Positions 47,529-59,543 of a stretch of 64,000 nucleotides of DNA are shown here, one piece after another; the stretch's first letter is position 1; every line of letters starts with the position of its first letter. The position numbers and the translations under genes are program-made. The notes under the pieces are model-generated. The model did not search any database, was not told where the DNA came from, and saw only the letters and a list, made by a program, of their open reading frames with translations. Source of the stretch: Dillenia suffruticosa (lineage: Eukaryota; Streptophyta; Magnoliopsida; Dilleniales; Dilleniaceae); NCBI GenBank assembly GCA_033439265.1, contig JAVTVX010000009.1, positions 299,609 through 363,608 on the forward strand. The letters run 5' to 3'.

Positions 47529-49740
47529 CTAATTTGATGAACCCAACATCTCATAATCAATCTTGCTACCTTGTTTGGCCTCAAATCCCTTCTCCTTGCC
47601 CTCCTCGATGCACTTGAAGATCGGGCACACCCTCAAACACAAACCGAAATTGATAAGCACCTGCAATATTGTAGTCATGACTCAGGTCTGCAAATTGATA
47701 AAACACCAAATATACAAATCAAAGTCAAATATTACTTGTATAAATTCTGATCTGATGTCAACATCCTAACACACTCCTAAACCCAACAATAAGATGCTTC
47801 TGTCTAGTTCAGTTAAAGTAATAATGTACAAAATTTCTAAGAAGTGCTCACCAGATCCGAGTATGGCGCTTTAGAGTAAAGAGCCATAGCCTGAGAAAAA
47901 TATTGCTTGTCTGTCGACATGTCCAGTGCTCTTTTAACTGATTCGAAGAGATCCATCACCTTGCATATCAGTGCTTTGGAGTCCATATCTGTGGGTGTAA
48001 CAACTCCTAAAACCTCGCGTCATGTGGAAGACCGAAATGATGAAAACAGAAAACTATTCAGAGAAAAAAGGCTTAAATAAATGAAGAAATGACTTTAAAC
48101 ATAACAAGGTTTGACACGAACCCATTGATAGTAAAATCCTGCCGCAAGGAGTTCCTCCAACGAATATAATCTTTGCTCATCACAATCAGGTTTCTTACCA
48201 AAATCAAAATCGGAATCCCTCTCAAACCTTGCACTTTGGTACTAAAGCTTGAAACCTGTTCTTTAGAGAAAATAAAAATATTAGAATGCAACAGAAGAAA
48301 AGAAAAACAAAATGGTGACTCAATTAAGCTATTGCCATCCAGAAAAGGCAAAGTCAGATACCAAACTATTTCACTGGTTACTCTACCAAAATTCTGAAGG
48401 ACAAACCTCCACAATGGTTTTATTCACATGTAAATGACAGATAGGAAAACGCCTCCCAGTAATTCCACATTGCTAGAAAGTATTCTTCACCTGCATATTG
48501 TAGAAAATGAGAGATTGCAACTTCCTAAGAAGCTCTGCATGCTTGTATATTGCTGTAAAGAACATTTCGTGGAAGGATGAAAATTAAAATCAATGAGCCA
48601 ACTCCAACAATGATAAGGTCAAAATACGGCTCTTCCTTAGCATCACCTCATACTTATTCAGCGGGACTATCATTAATGGTATTCTAGTATGGCTCAAATT
48701 ATAGTGTGCTGTCAATATAAAGATCTAGTCCTTGTGTAGAGCAATTTGTGCTGAAATGAAGGTAGTTTGGGCAGAAAGATACCTGTTTCAGTTCAGCTGA
48801 AGTATTATCAAAAATCATTCGGTGTTTGCTTTAAGATATCCCTTAAACAACCTCCAACAAGGCAGACCCAATACCCTGCATAGTACAGACAATAATGCCA
48901 AAGGTCTTTTAGACACCATGAATCCAAAATAAGCATCTCCGTAGATAAGTGATTGACATGTTGTGCTTCAGCCTCTTAAATTTTGAAAAACTAGCATCCA
49001 CTCTGAAAGCTCAACCTTGTGGAGAGAGGTGTTGTTATTTTTTTTTTATTATTTTAATTTTAAAACCCTCTCGTGTGTTGGGTAATACGTTCAATGACAT
49101 GAAAATTTTTAAATGGGGGGAAAATAGCCTGAAATGATTCAAACTTTAGATGTCCCCTTTTGATACCATGACAAAAACTTGGGAGTTACGGGTAAGCATG
49201 ATTATCGTCTTGTGCAACAGCCAATGAAAATTCCAAATGTCAGTAAAAACTTGGGCTGTGACAGATGATGCATTTTACTTCAAACCATGACAAAACATCA
49301 AAATCCATCAAGAATTACCCACTAAACGTACCAAAAATAAGCTGGTAAAGAAGCAAAGGGCATACCTTTTCTTTTGAGTTCATTGAGAACAACCCTGATG
49401 GGCATTGGATTTGTAGAAGTAGTAATCCCAAGATCCTTGGAACTCAATTTCTTCCACTTGGGCATCTTAGTCTCACTCCTACCACCAAACTCACCATCTA
49501 TACCAATTAAAGAAAAAAAAATCAACGAAGATTCCATAGTATCAAGCACAAATATAAGACTTTTGGTGTCTACTCATAAGCGATTGAAACAAAGAAAGAC
49601 CTAAAATTTAAGACAGAAAGCTAAAGACAACAGAAACAAAAAGAAGCCAACTTGCCTTGTAGATTAGAATTTTCGTTGTTGAGAGTCTTGGCATCACCGA
49701 GCGTCACAAATGCCACAACAGAATTCAGTCGGACCTGCAT
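47529..49740 (-). pseudogene. Decayed poly(A) polymerase/CCA-transferase-family gene
   Basis: Remnant of a plant polynucleotide adenylyltransferase-family gene. Recognisable exons in coding order: 49740-49656 (MQVRLNSVVAFVTLGDAKTL), 49497-49366 (PKWKKLSSKDLGI), 48875-48783 (CLVGGCLRDILKQTPNDF), about 48489-48390 (GRRFPICHLHVNKTIVEV), about 48190-48120 (KDYIRWRNSLRQDFTING), 47988-47852 (FSQAMALYSKAPYSDL) and 47660-47529 (KIDYEMLGSSN, stop). An extra T shifts the frame exactly at the catalytic DFD motif. TAG replaces a sense codon before QCG in the next exon, and the frame shifts again before KDYIRW. The large central region between the TING block and the SDL block is missing. The first intron has a consensus GC donor (AAG/GCAAGT). 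Confidence 0.85.
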
Positions 49741-52059
49741 TGGAAAAACAGCCACAATCACAGAGAGAGAGAGAGAGAGAGAGAGACTTCGTGGGTGCGA
49801 CGAAAAACAGCCACAATCTGAAGGGCTAATGCTTGTCTTTTGCTTATCAAGTAAGTTTAGTTTATATCAAAAAAGTTGAAAAGTTCTGGCCGCTCAAAGC
49901 TACATGCTTGTCATCTTGCGAAAAATTATCCGAATGTTAACAGTCATTTTCATTGATTCTCTCTCTTTCTCTCTCTCTCTATCTCTCTCTTTGTGAGTTG
50001 GTGGACCAAGAAGGGATGATCCTGCGGACTTTTGGCTAAGGGATCTTGGGCGCTCTTGAAATTAAGGAAAGAAATGCCAATGGTTATCACTCTTTTGAAA
50101 GAAATTTCTTTAAGGCATTTCCCCGATGCATCTTGAATTAGGACTCTCCGGTAAAATTATAGCATGTATATGCTTTTTTCATACTTATATTTTATACATC
50201 TGTCTGCATAGTGTTGCACTTTTGGCACTTCATAAGACAAGAAAACATCACATGGTGGGCCATATATCTTACTAAGTGATTTGCATAACTTACAAAGCAG
50301 ACCAAAAGCTAAACAATTTTAAATTAAAGCAAAAACAAAAATATTTTAAAATGCACCTCTTAAAATTCAGTACCATTGGTATTTTTGATTGATTTGGTTT
50401 CTTTGGCCTTATTCGACTGGGAGATGATTATATTTATGTTATAAAAAGATGAACTGTATATGTGCATTTTATTCGATGAATTACTGTTTAGCAATTAGAT
50501 ATATTGATGAAGATTATGATACATATGAGAGCAAAATCCATTAGGATCTCCCACCAATTTATCAAAATCTAAATCATTTTTCCTTTTGAATTTATTCGCA
50601 GAAATTTGGACCAATAATTATGGCCAAAATTGAAATGAGGTGGGGGGGGGGGGTAGTGTGGGGACGGACAAGTATATGATATATGAAGGGACTTATTTCA
50701 CTTCATCAAAGCAGTGACAATTGGTCATCACGCGTGCCGACTAGTCGCCCCTCACTCGGATTCACTCCCCCACCAGGCCCAGGCCCCGTCCTCCGCAAAG
50801 GTCTCATTTAATGCTGTTATGTTGTCTTCTCATCCCTCTGCAAAATCTTCATTCAACATTCAATGGCAAGATCTTGCTCTCTGTGGCCTCTTGAACGAAG
50901 GTCCTAAATAATACCAAAACGTGATGGAATTGGACTTGAGTGACATGTCGGTTGGTCTTCATTCTTGTTGTAGGACTTCCTTAGGTTAATTCATCAGGCC
51001 ATTAAACAATTGGTGTCCCAGGTGGGTACTATGTAGAACTATTTTACTTTCGCTTATTTTGGGAACTGAATCTATAAATAATTTTACTGTCAGATTACAG
51101 GTTACCCACTATTCAGGCGGCTCAAGATGTAGCATGGCAGTGTCGTATAGGACTTACAAAGTGCATTTTAAATGTTCACGAATGCATCCAACTTAGATAA
51201 GATTATGTGGCCAATTCTTTCACATGCCGTTGCAAGACCATGAATGGAGGTAGCTTTTGTTATCAAGATTCATAAAGTCGTACGCACAGGCTGTACAAAC
51301 TATATTTGGTTGTTCTAATCCAAGGCAACAATTCGTCTCTCAGATATTGAAGAGATAAATATGCAGGTATATTGTCCTTTTGGTAGTCCTAAATTGGTGG
51401 GGCACCTCTGGCATTTGAACTTTCAATGCTGCAAATGAAGATGCCTTTCTAATTGCTTCCCATATTCTTTTCTAATGTGATGAAGACGCAGAATGGCTAC
51501 ATAAACCAATCAAAGTAAAGATTATATTCCTGAAACCAAAATAGTGCAGACCAAATTAATCATGCAACTTATCTGGCCGGTACAACTTAGAACTCTGAAG
51601 TAGGGTTGGGTCCCGCCCCGTTAAGGCCATCACAAAAGTATCACATAAATTCAAGGCACAAACATGATGCCATCTTTCTTATATTGGGCAAGTGAAAAAA
51701 GGCTATGAAGGTTGTACTTGTACTTGCCTTGTTCTCATGTCTCCAGCATAGACCCCACAGAACTCGCCGGTTGACAGAAATGTTTACCATTCATGCACAC
51801 AAAGTTTTTCTTTGCATGATTCAGATGATCTGCTAAACATTAGCTATGGAAATTTTGACAAATATGAGCATAAATATAGTGGTTTTCAGGCATTTGGGCA
51901 TTGACTGTATTTCAGTCCACCAAGAAATCCAATATAGACGGGTACCTACTTAAATGGGTGCAGCCCCATCAAAGCTGACTACAACACAAGAAGGAAAAAA
52001 AATGTTGTTCTCCTTATGTTACAACCTTATTAGGAAAATACCATAATTTTAAATTTGAA
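49741..52059. other. Intergenic region without a supported gene
   Basis: Holds (GA)n at 49762-49786, CT-rich DNA at 49958-49990 and a G-run (50642-50652). No conserved coding block is recognised on either strand. Confidence 0.4.
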
Positions 52060-52062
52060 AAT

Positions 52063-53282
52063 CACTACTAGAAAACAGAATTTCAGCGATAAAGAAATCC
52101 ATCGCTGAAAATCCCTTTTCTGTCGCTGAAAGGCATCAGCGACAGATTTTTTCCGTCGCTAAATCCGTCGCAAAAAATGACCCCGCTAATTTTTAGCGAC
52201 CGATTTTTTTTCTGTAACAAATATCAGCGTTAAATTAGCAACGGATTAACTCCGTCGCTAATATTAGCGACGAAAAAAAATCCATCGCTAAAACTGAAAA
52301 AAAAAAACAGCGACGGACAGAAATTCGTCGCTAATTTGAGTTATGAAAAAAAAAATGCACTAACCACCTCTCGTTGAGACTCGGCTGATGCTTATGTCTG
52401 AACACTCTTACCACTAAACCAAACAAGTCATCTAATAATATATGTTTCTTTTTTTTACTTATTATCTTTATTTCTTATTTTTTATTAATATTAGAATAAT
52501 ATAAAATTATAATTTATTATAAAATAATAAAATAATTTTATTATTACTTAAAATAAAATAATAAAAAATTGTAAAAAATAAAATAATATTATTCTTTAAA
52601 AAATAAAATAAAAATAATAAGAATTATTAAATAAAATTTAAAAATTAAAAATTAAAAATAATTTATTATAAAATAATAAAATAATTTTATTCTTACTTAA
52701 AATAAAAAAATAAAAAATTTGCAAAAATAAAATAATATTACTCTTTGAAAAAAAATAATAATAAGAATTATTAAATAAAATTAAAAAAAATAAAAAATAA
52801 AAAATAAAATAAAAAATAAAAAATAAAATAAAATAAAATAAAATAAAATAATAAAATAAAATAAAATAATAAAATAAAATAAAATAATAAAATAAAATAA
52901 AATAATAAAATAAAATTAAAAATAAAATAAAAAAAAATCCGTCGCTAATCCGTCGGTAATCCGTCGTTAATTTTTCATCAGTAATCCGTCATTAATTTTC
53001 GCGCTAAAAGTTGTAAATATATTTTTTTAATTTTTTTTTCCTTCACCAATACACCGACCGAAATTAGCGACGGAAATATTCCGTCGCTAAAAATTTCGTC
53101 GGTAATCCGTCGCTGATAATTTTATAATATATTTTTTTTTATTTTTTTAAGGGTTTAGCGATGGAAATATATCCGTCGTTAATTTTCGTCGTTAATCTTT
53201 CGCTAATCTTTCAGTAAAAAATCTGATGTTAATCCGTCACTATTACCGATGGATATTTTTCCGTCGGTTGTTTTCCGCGGTG
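52063..53282. mobile_element. Non-autonomous CACTA-type DNA transposon (1,220 bp)
   Basis: Starts CACTACTAGAAAACAG and ends TTGTTTTCCGCGGTG, an imperfect inverted repeat. It is flanked by 3-bp target duplications AAT (52060-52062 and 53283-53285), the size expected for CACTA. Both ends are packed with subterminal repeats of TAGCGACGGA and its complement TCCGTCGCTAA, which are transposase-binding-type arrays. The centre (about 52440-52925) is AT-rich AAAATAAAAT repeats. No transposase is encoded. Confidence 0.85.
52363..52430 (-). repeat. tRNA-like (pol III promoter-like) module inside the CACTA element
   Basis: On the minus strand, TGGTTTAGTGGTAAGAG resembles a tRNA A box (52405-52421). GCCGAGTCTC (52374-52388 region) resembles a decayed B box at about tRNA spacing. 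No foldable tRNA with acceptor stem is evident. Confidence 0.4.
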
Positions 53283-53285
53283 AAT

Positions 53286-55090
53286 GTATGGTGCAGGCAT
53301 TATTTCTATTCTGGTTTTTATTGAGATTCCAATATTTTTGTACAGCAAAAACACCACTAGCTTTCCCCGTTAGGCACGGCCTGTGTCTCTTACAGTGTCC
53401 CTACCATTTTTATCTCCCTTTCTGGGTTTCTGTCAATTGAGATTGCTAGCACTTTTGTATTTATAGGTATGCATTATCCATTAAATTGTAAGAAAACAAT
53501 GTAAGATTTTACCAGCTTTCATTTTCCATTATTTTCCATTATTAATGTTAAATGTTCTTGACAGCTAGTCAAAGCTGTTTGAAAACAGTAATTTCAGTGC
53601 TAAGCTTTCAAACAACTGTGATTCTTATCCAAATAAATTATTATTTTCAATCTGTTTTAATTAATACATGTGTCATGCTCTTCATTTGGAGAAGAATGAC
53701 GGAGTAGCCAGCATTGCTTCGCTATCCATCCAGGCATTACCACGTGGATCTCCACTTGCTATGCAATGTCTGGTTTGAACAATAGTTACTGCTTTTTAAA
53801 AGAAACCTCCCTAACCTGAGGATCCTCATTCATTGTGAAATACTTGATTTGAACCATAACCATTATCTTTTAAACAAATTCGTTACCATACATCCTCTAT
53901 AAGGTGCGAAGGAGTCTCATATTTCTCCGTAACTGACCTTTGAGGGGTCTTTGAAAGTGTAATCAGATTGAAACTCAAAATCTCATAATTATAAAGTGTA
54001 TGTCGCGTCTATACGATCAACTACCTTAGTGGTGTGTCATGCTCTTAAATTGTAATTGTAATCACTTGTAAATCTAGTAATTTTTTTTAAGAACATTAGC
54101 GAATGTATAACTAGATCAATATTGATAGTCTCACAGTGGTCAAAAGAATCAGTACAAGAGGGGGAGGGGGAGGGGGGGGGGGGGGAGGGAGAGACTGATA
54201 ATAAAAGAAGAGGAAGAGTGAAGCCATCTAATAAATTGAAGACCCAATGAGCAGACCTAAAAGAAAAAGGACACCCTTTTTGGTAGATAGTCTGAAAAGG
54301 TGGCCATGGGGTAGGGTACTCTCTAATGTTTTTGTTCAGTAGCAGCAGAAGCAGTAGTAGCACAGCACAGGTTACTCGCAGGATATTGATTATTTAGAGA
54401 AGAAGAAAAAGATACCAAAATCACTGCACTCCCCCAACGAACTACATATCATCATTAAAATTAATACAAGAATAAATAAACCGCTTCCATCCTATTTCTG
54501 CATATTCACAGAAAAAACAAAGAATAAAAAATTACAAGCTTTTATTGTCTTGAATGGATCAGATACCTCTGTAAGAATGTTTATTCCAAAACAATGGTTT
54601 ACCCAGTGGAGAAGTGCAGAGCTACTATTTATCTGTCTTTAATGAACCCCACCATCCCATCCCTTGTCTCTAACACTTTTTTATTTTTATTTTTATATTT
54701 TATATTTTACTATGAAAACTTTTTTTGTTATGAGAACTTTTCAAATGAAAATTTTCATAAAGTTGGCTGTTGAGCAGAGGTAAGTCGACAACTGTTTTAT
54801 GATATTTAATTATAAAAAGTTATACAGAATAAATAAAAAACAGCAAATTAATATCTAGCTCTCATGAAATCATGAAATTAATAGGAGGACAGTTTTCACA
54901 ATGAATAATATTTTTTATTTTTTAAAAATATTCTTGGAGAGAGACGCAGAGAGAGAGATTAATATGACCAGTCAAATGCAGTGTATTAAAAAGAATGGGA
55001 AAAAAGAAATTGCATGGGGATGAGTTGTAAGAGGATTTTAACATTTTTCTCGTGTCTTCTCTTCTCTCTTCTCTCTCTTTCTTGTCTCAA
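53286..55090. other. Intergenic region and bHLH137-like promoter
   Basis: No gene seen. A G-rich run lies at 54161-54185. The last few hundred bases should hold the promoter of the next gene. Confidence 0.4.
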
Positions 55091-55094
55091 TGTT

Positions 55095-55101
55095 TATATA
55101 A
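55095..55101 (+). promoter_or_regulatory. TATA box of the bHLH137-like gene
   Basis: TATATAA 157 nt upstream of the ATG, after a CT-rich stretch (55060-55080). It predicts a leader of about 130 nt. Confidence 0.6.
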
Positions 55102-55257
55102 TCTGAGCTCTAGGGGGGTGGGTTTGTCTTCAGACCCACTTTTCTTGACTGCAACTTCTCTGCATTTAAGAGACACAAGTATCAACATTAATCAAACCTC
55201 TCTCTCTCCTCTATCATTATCTAAGTTTCCCAATTCCAAGACTGTTCTTTGTAAACA

Positions 55258-57224
55258 ATGGCAGCCTTTTCATACCAACACCAACCTTTTGTTCTTGACT
55301 CAATTTTCTTGCCAAACACAGTCTTACCCATTAAGGCGCACAATTCACTGCAGGAAGATGGAAACATCATCAACACCAACACCCTCGTTCCTCAATTTTA
55401 CCCGTCTGACAATTTTCAGGAGATTCCTGTAAACAATATTGTTGGAACTCTTATTCATGAAACTGCTTGTCCAAAGGTTCCTCTTCCTCACAGTGATGCT
55501 AAGCCTTCCACAGTCATCGAGAAGCAGAGGACTGACTCTTCTTCTATGGATGATCATAAGCTTGAAAGTGGTGAACAAGTCACTCAGAAGATAACTACTC
55601 CAATAATGGAGAAGAAGAGAAAAGGCAGAGAAATTAGATCTTCCCGCAAGTCTGCTCAACCTAAGGTAATAAACCCACTTCAGAAAACATCAAATTAAGC
55701 GAGAAAAATTCTAAGGTATTTTATTTTAGAATTTAATTTTCTTTTGTTTTTATGAATTATAAGGAAACCAAAGAAGGGAAAGGAAAGAAACAGAGAAAAC
55801 GCAATGGCGCGTTGGTGAAAGATAATGATGAGAAGAATTCAAAATCTGAAAAGAAAAATGAGAAAAAGGTTGCAGAGGATGCTCCTCCGACAGGTTACAT
55901 TCACGTTAGAGCTAGAAGAGGTCAAGCCACTGATAGCCACAGCCTTGCAGAAAGGGTACCTATAACCTCTCTCTCTCTCGCTCTCTTTCTTTCACCCGAT
56001 TTTTCATTTAGTTTTCTTGTCACTTAATTTTTCTAAAATGGTTCTTTCTTACAGGTAAGGAGAGAGAAAATAAGTGAGAGGATGAAAATGTTGCAAGGTC
56101 TTGTTCCTGGTTGTGACAAGGTATGTAGTTTGCCATCGGTTTTTTTTTTTTTTTTCATAAAAATAATAATTAATGATGCTTTTGCTTTCACATATGTATA
56201 GTTCTGACAAGCAACATGTGGTTTTGGTTGCATAACAGATAACTGGTAAGGCCCTTATGTTGGATGAAATCATAAATTATGTTCAGTCCCTACAAAATCA
56301 AGTTGAGGTAAATTAATTACTGGCTTCCTGTTAAAATTAACCTAAATCTTAGCATTTAGTAACTTCTTTTTAACTTTTTCCTTCTGGGTTTTGTCTTCAG
56401 TTCCTTTCAATGAAGCTTGCCTCAGTGAATCCCATGCCATATGTTTTTGGAATGGACTTTGATGAATTTATGGTCAGACCAGATCAGGTGAATAAAAAAG
56501 AAGGATCTCAAAATTTCACTATTTGTTTCTACTTTTTTTTGGCAAATGTTAGAGCATTTTGGATTGATTGATGGAAATAGAAGTGAAATATTTGTCTCTG
56601 ACACATTAGAAAAATTTTGTTGCAGAGTTTGAATTACCTGCCACCTATGCAACATTGCAGTCCTACACAAGTCCCAGCCTATAGTACTGATACAGCTACA
56701 ACTACTAATACTACTACTGCTACTACAGCAATCAACACCACCACCTCCTTCACCGCAGTCAACAATAGCTATCCTCATCCTCTTGTGGACAATCCAATTT
56801 CCTCTTTACTTCATCCTCAGCACCAGAGATTTAATCCCTTCTCTCAGGTATATACATGCTTCTATTAGAAAAAAGCTATTTATCATGATGTTAAGGTTGT
56901 CAATGCATGCCACCATCTGGGACATTTAGAAGGACATTTAGAAAATCTTACCATTTTGTTCTGTTCTTGATGAATAGCATTGCTCTTTTATATTAATAAT
57001 ATCTAGTGCTACAACTTAAAACTATTGGTTACAAGGGATGTGTATTTAATTGATGATGATAATTATAGGCAATAGCTAACATTAGGTAGACCCACCAATT
57101 TGTTTTACATAGACAAATACATCGTTTTCAGGATAATGCCAATCTACTGTGGAATGTGGATGAGGAAAGGCACAGGTTCATTAGTCAAGCTGGATTCAGC
57201 AACAATTTGTGTTCTTTCCACTAA
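55258..57224 (+). CDS. bHLH137: bHLH transcription factor, bHLH137-like (7 exons, 378 aa)
   Basis: Nuclear bHLH factor of the BEE/CIB/bHLH137 group. Exons: 55258-55665, 55764-55955, 56055-56120, 56239-56307, 56401-56487, 56626-56847, 57132-57224; GT-AG, each exon a whole number of codons. The N-terminus ([20 protein letters not shown]) and C-terminus ([10 protein letters not shown]) fit Arabidopsis bHLH137. A Lys-rich region precedes [20 protein letters not shown]. The basic region continues [20 protein letters not shown], with the His-Glu-Arg residues that read E-box/G-box DNA. The second helix is [20 protein letters not shown], then [13 protein letters not shown]. Exon 6 has a Thr-rich tract ([18 protein letters not shown]) not known to me in Arabidopsis. 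The start ATG gives the family N-terminus. An upstream frame opening at 55052 lies mostly before the TATA box and is not part of the gene. Confidence 0.94.
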
Positions 57225-59502
57225 ATAATTCAAATTATGCTCCCCCTACAAACATCTGGGTAAGCCCTCAAATCCCTGTCTCATGCAATATGAACACTTG
57301 TATAAAGACTTTCTGTTAAAAAATATGTTGATCATTTAATCATAGTTTTATACTATTTTCTAACCTAGTGATACTTTTCCACGCATTTGTCCTTTTCAGT
57401 TTGCAAGGAAAATCTCTGATCATCGGCAAGCCAAAACAAGAAAAGTGGACTGAGCACCCCAAGCCTTCTTAGGCTTCAGGGTTTTTAATACATTTTACAA
57501 TTGAAGATTAATAGTGCAATAGAAGATAAAAGGGGAAGGAAAGCTTAGGAGGGAAATGACAGAAAAGGACATGGAGGAGGGGGGACCAACATGAGACCGG
57601 ATCTTTTTGTAGATCCTTACTTGACCCCCAAACTGTTGAGCACATATTCGAAGACCCGCCGGTGGTGGTGGTTGTTATTGGACCTATAAACCAACAAGCG
57701 CATATGTATGATATATGTACTTCTATTTGTGTAAAGAAATATTGGGAAAATACATTAAAAAATAACTTCCCCTATTTACCAGTATCATGAAATTTATTTG
57801 CCTCTTGGCATTGTTGTTTGAATATGTCACTTTTATAAATATTAATAATTACAGTGTTGATTTATGATTTAATGATCACATAACTAGCGATTTTATGGGA
57901 TGGTAGATGGTAAAATAACGAATGATTGTTAAATAATGATAATTTAATAATCATTAATTTCATAACTATCGACATATATAAGAATGATAAGAAGAAATCT
58001 ATGTTTTCTATTTAAGAGAAAAGGGTATCTCTTCTCTTATTTATTTTTGGGGGCTATGTGTGCGGTTGTTATTTTACAGTTGATAAGAAAGGAAGAAAGA
58101 AAGAAAGAGCATGTGGGTATTTATTACATTTTGTGATACATATATATATATGTAGGGATGGGAATGTTTGTTGGGGGGACGAGGGTGAGGAGGTGAGGAT
58201 GTTGGTCAATTCCCTTGGTTATCTCTCACCTCACCTCTTGTAACGGTCATGCACGGAGCAGAGCAGAGCGGAGCGGAGCAGATGCATCCTTTCTTTAACG
58301 GACTTGCTACTACTGTCATCTCATCCCCCTATGCTGCCACTCCAAACGATTTGATTTGACCCCCTCTCCACTCCTATGTAAATTTCTCCTACAAAACCCA
58401 GCTTCCTTCGAACTTTGATTCCATGTACTCAATATCCCTTTGCCTTTGCCTTTGCCCATGTTCAGTTTTACATCATTTTTATATAAAAACCTCTTGTCTT
58501 AATAATAGTTAATATTTTTAAATTGAGTCACCATTAATTAAAAGAAGAGAAAAACATATCCGTTGTTATAAGGGGTAAAATGCCCGACTTGCAAAACTTA
58601 ACTTTATTTACTTTTCTGCGGACCTGAATAGTTTAATTCTTAGTTTTGATACTAAAATCCAAATTAATTATGAAAGTTTAATTTTAATAAAGTGGCTCGG
58701 TCGGCCATACAAGCAATATATAGAAATATGCATGCATGCATGCAATGCATGAATTTATGCATGTATGTATAAGTATTTTTGACACCATCTATACAAAATA
58801 ATGGTTTTAAAATACTTGTCCAACCCAGCAACAGTGTGGATGTGACCGTGACCCGCCATATCGCTAACATATTAGAGCAGTTTGTACCGAAGACGCCTTT
58901 GCATGCCATTATTATATCAATGTGGTGGTTCTTAATTAAAAGGACAATCTAGAGTTCATATGTTTGTGTAATCAAAAAACAAAAATTATATGAATGCGGT
59001 GCAATCGTAAAATTCTAAAATAATATAATCAACTGACATGCATAGTGAGTACGAAGTTTTGTTCATATGTGTTTTCCTCATATGCATTGCCAATGCCAAC
59101 ACTACCTACCTCCCAATACATACATTCTATCTCTTTTTTATTATTTCTTTTATCGATTCATGTTAAGAGGAAAAAAAAAAAAAAAAAAAAGAAAAGAGAC
59201 AAGACATCATGTGAAGATAATGTAATTCATGTGATTATTTTTTTATTTTTAAAATAAAATATAATTTTAAGTAAAAAAAGCAACAGAGTACAAGAAAATT
59301 CGATACATTAAAAAAATAAAATAAAATTTGCCGAAATTGACTCAGACAATTCATGTGATTCATTTTCATTGGCTTCCCAATGGGGCTTTTAATGTTTCGA
59401 CTCACACCCGGAATAGTCCAAATCATAAATAATCTCTATTGTCCTTAAATGACTGGGTCAGCGCTGCCATTACCAACCAGAAGTTTGTATCTGTCTCTCT
59501 CA

Positions 59503-59543
<41 letters not shown>

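Noticed and set aside
55052..55432. 126-codon frame overlapping the bHLH137-like start.
   Set aside because: Its ATG is upstream of the TATA box and the sequence is Ser/Leu-rich low complexity in another frame.
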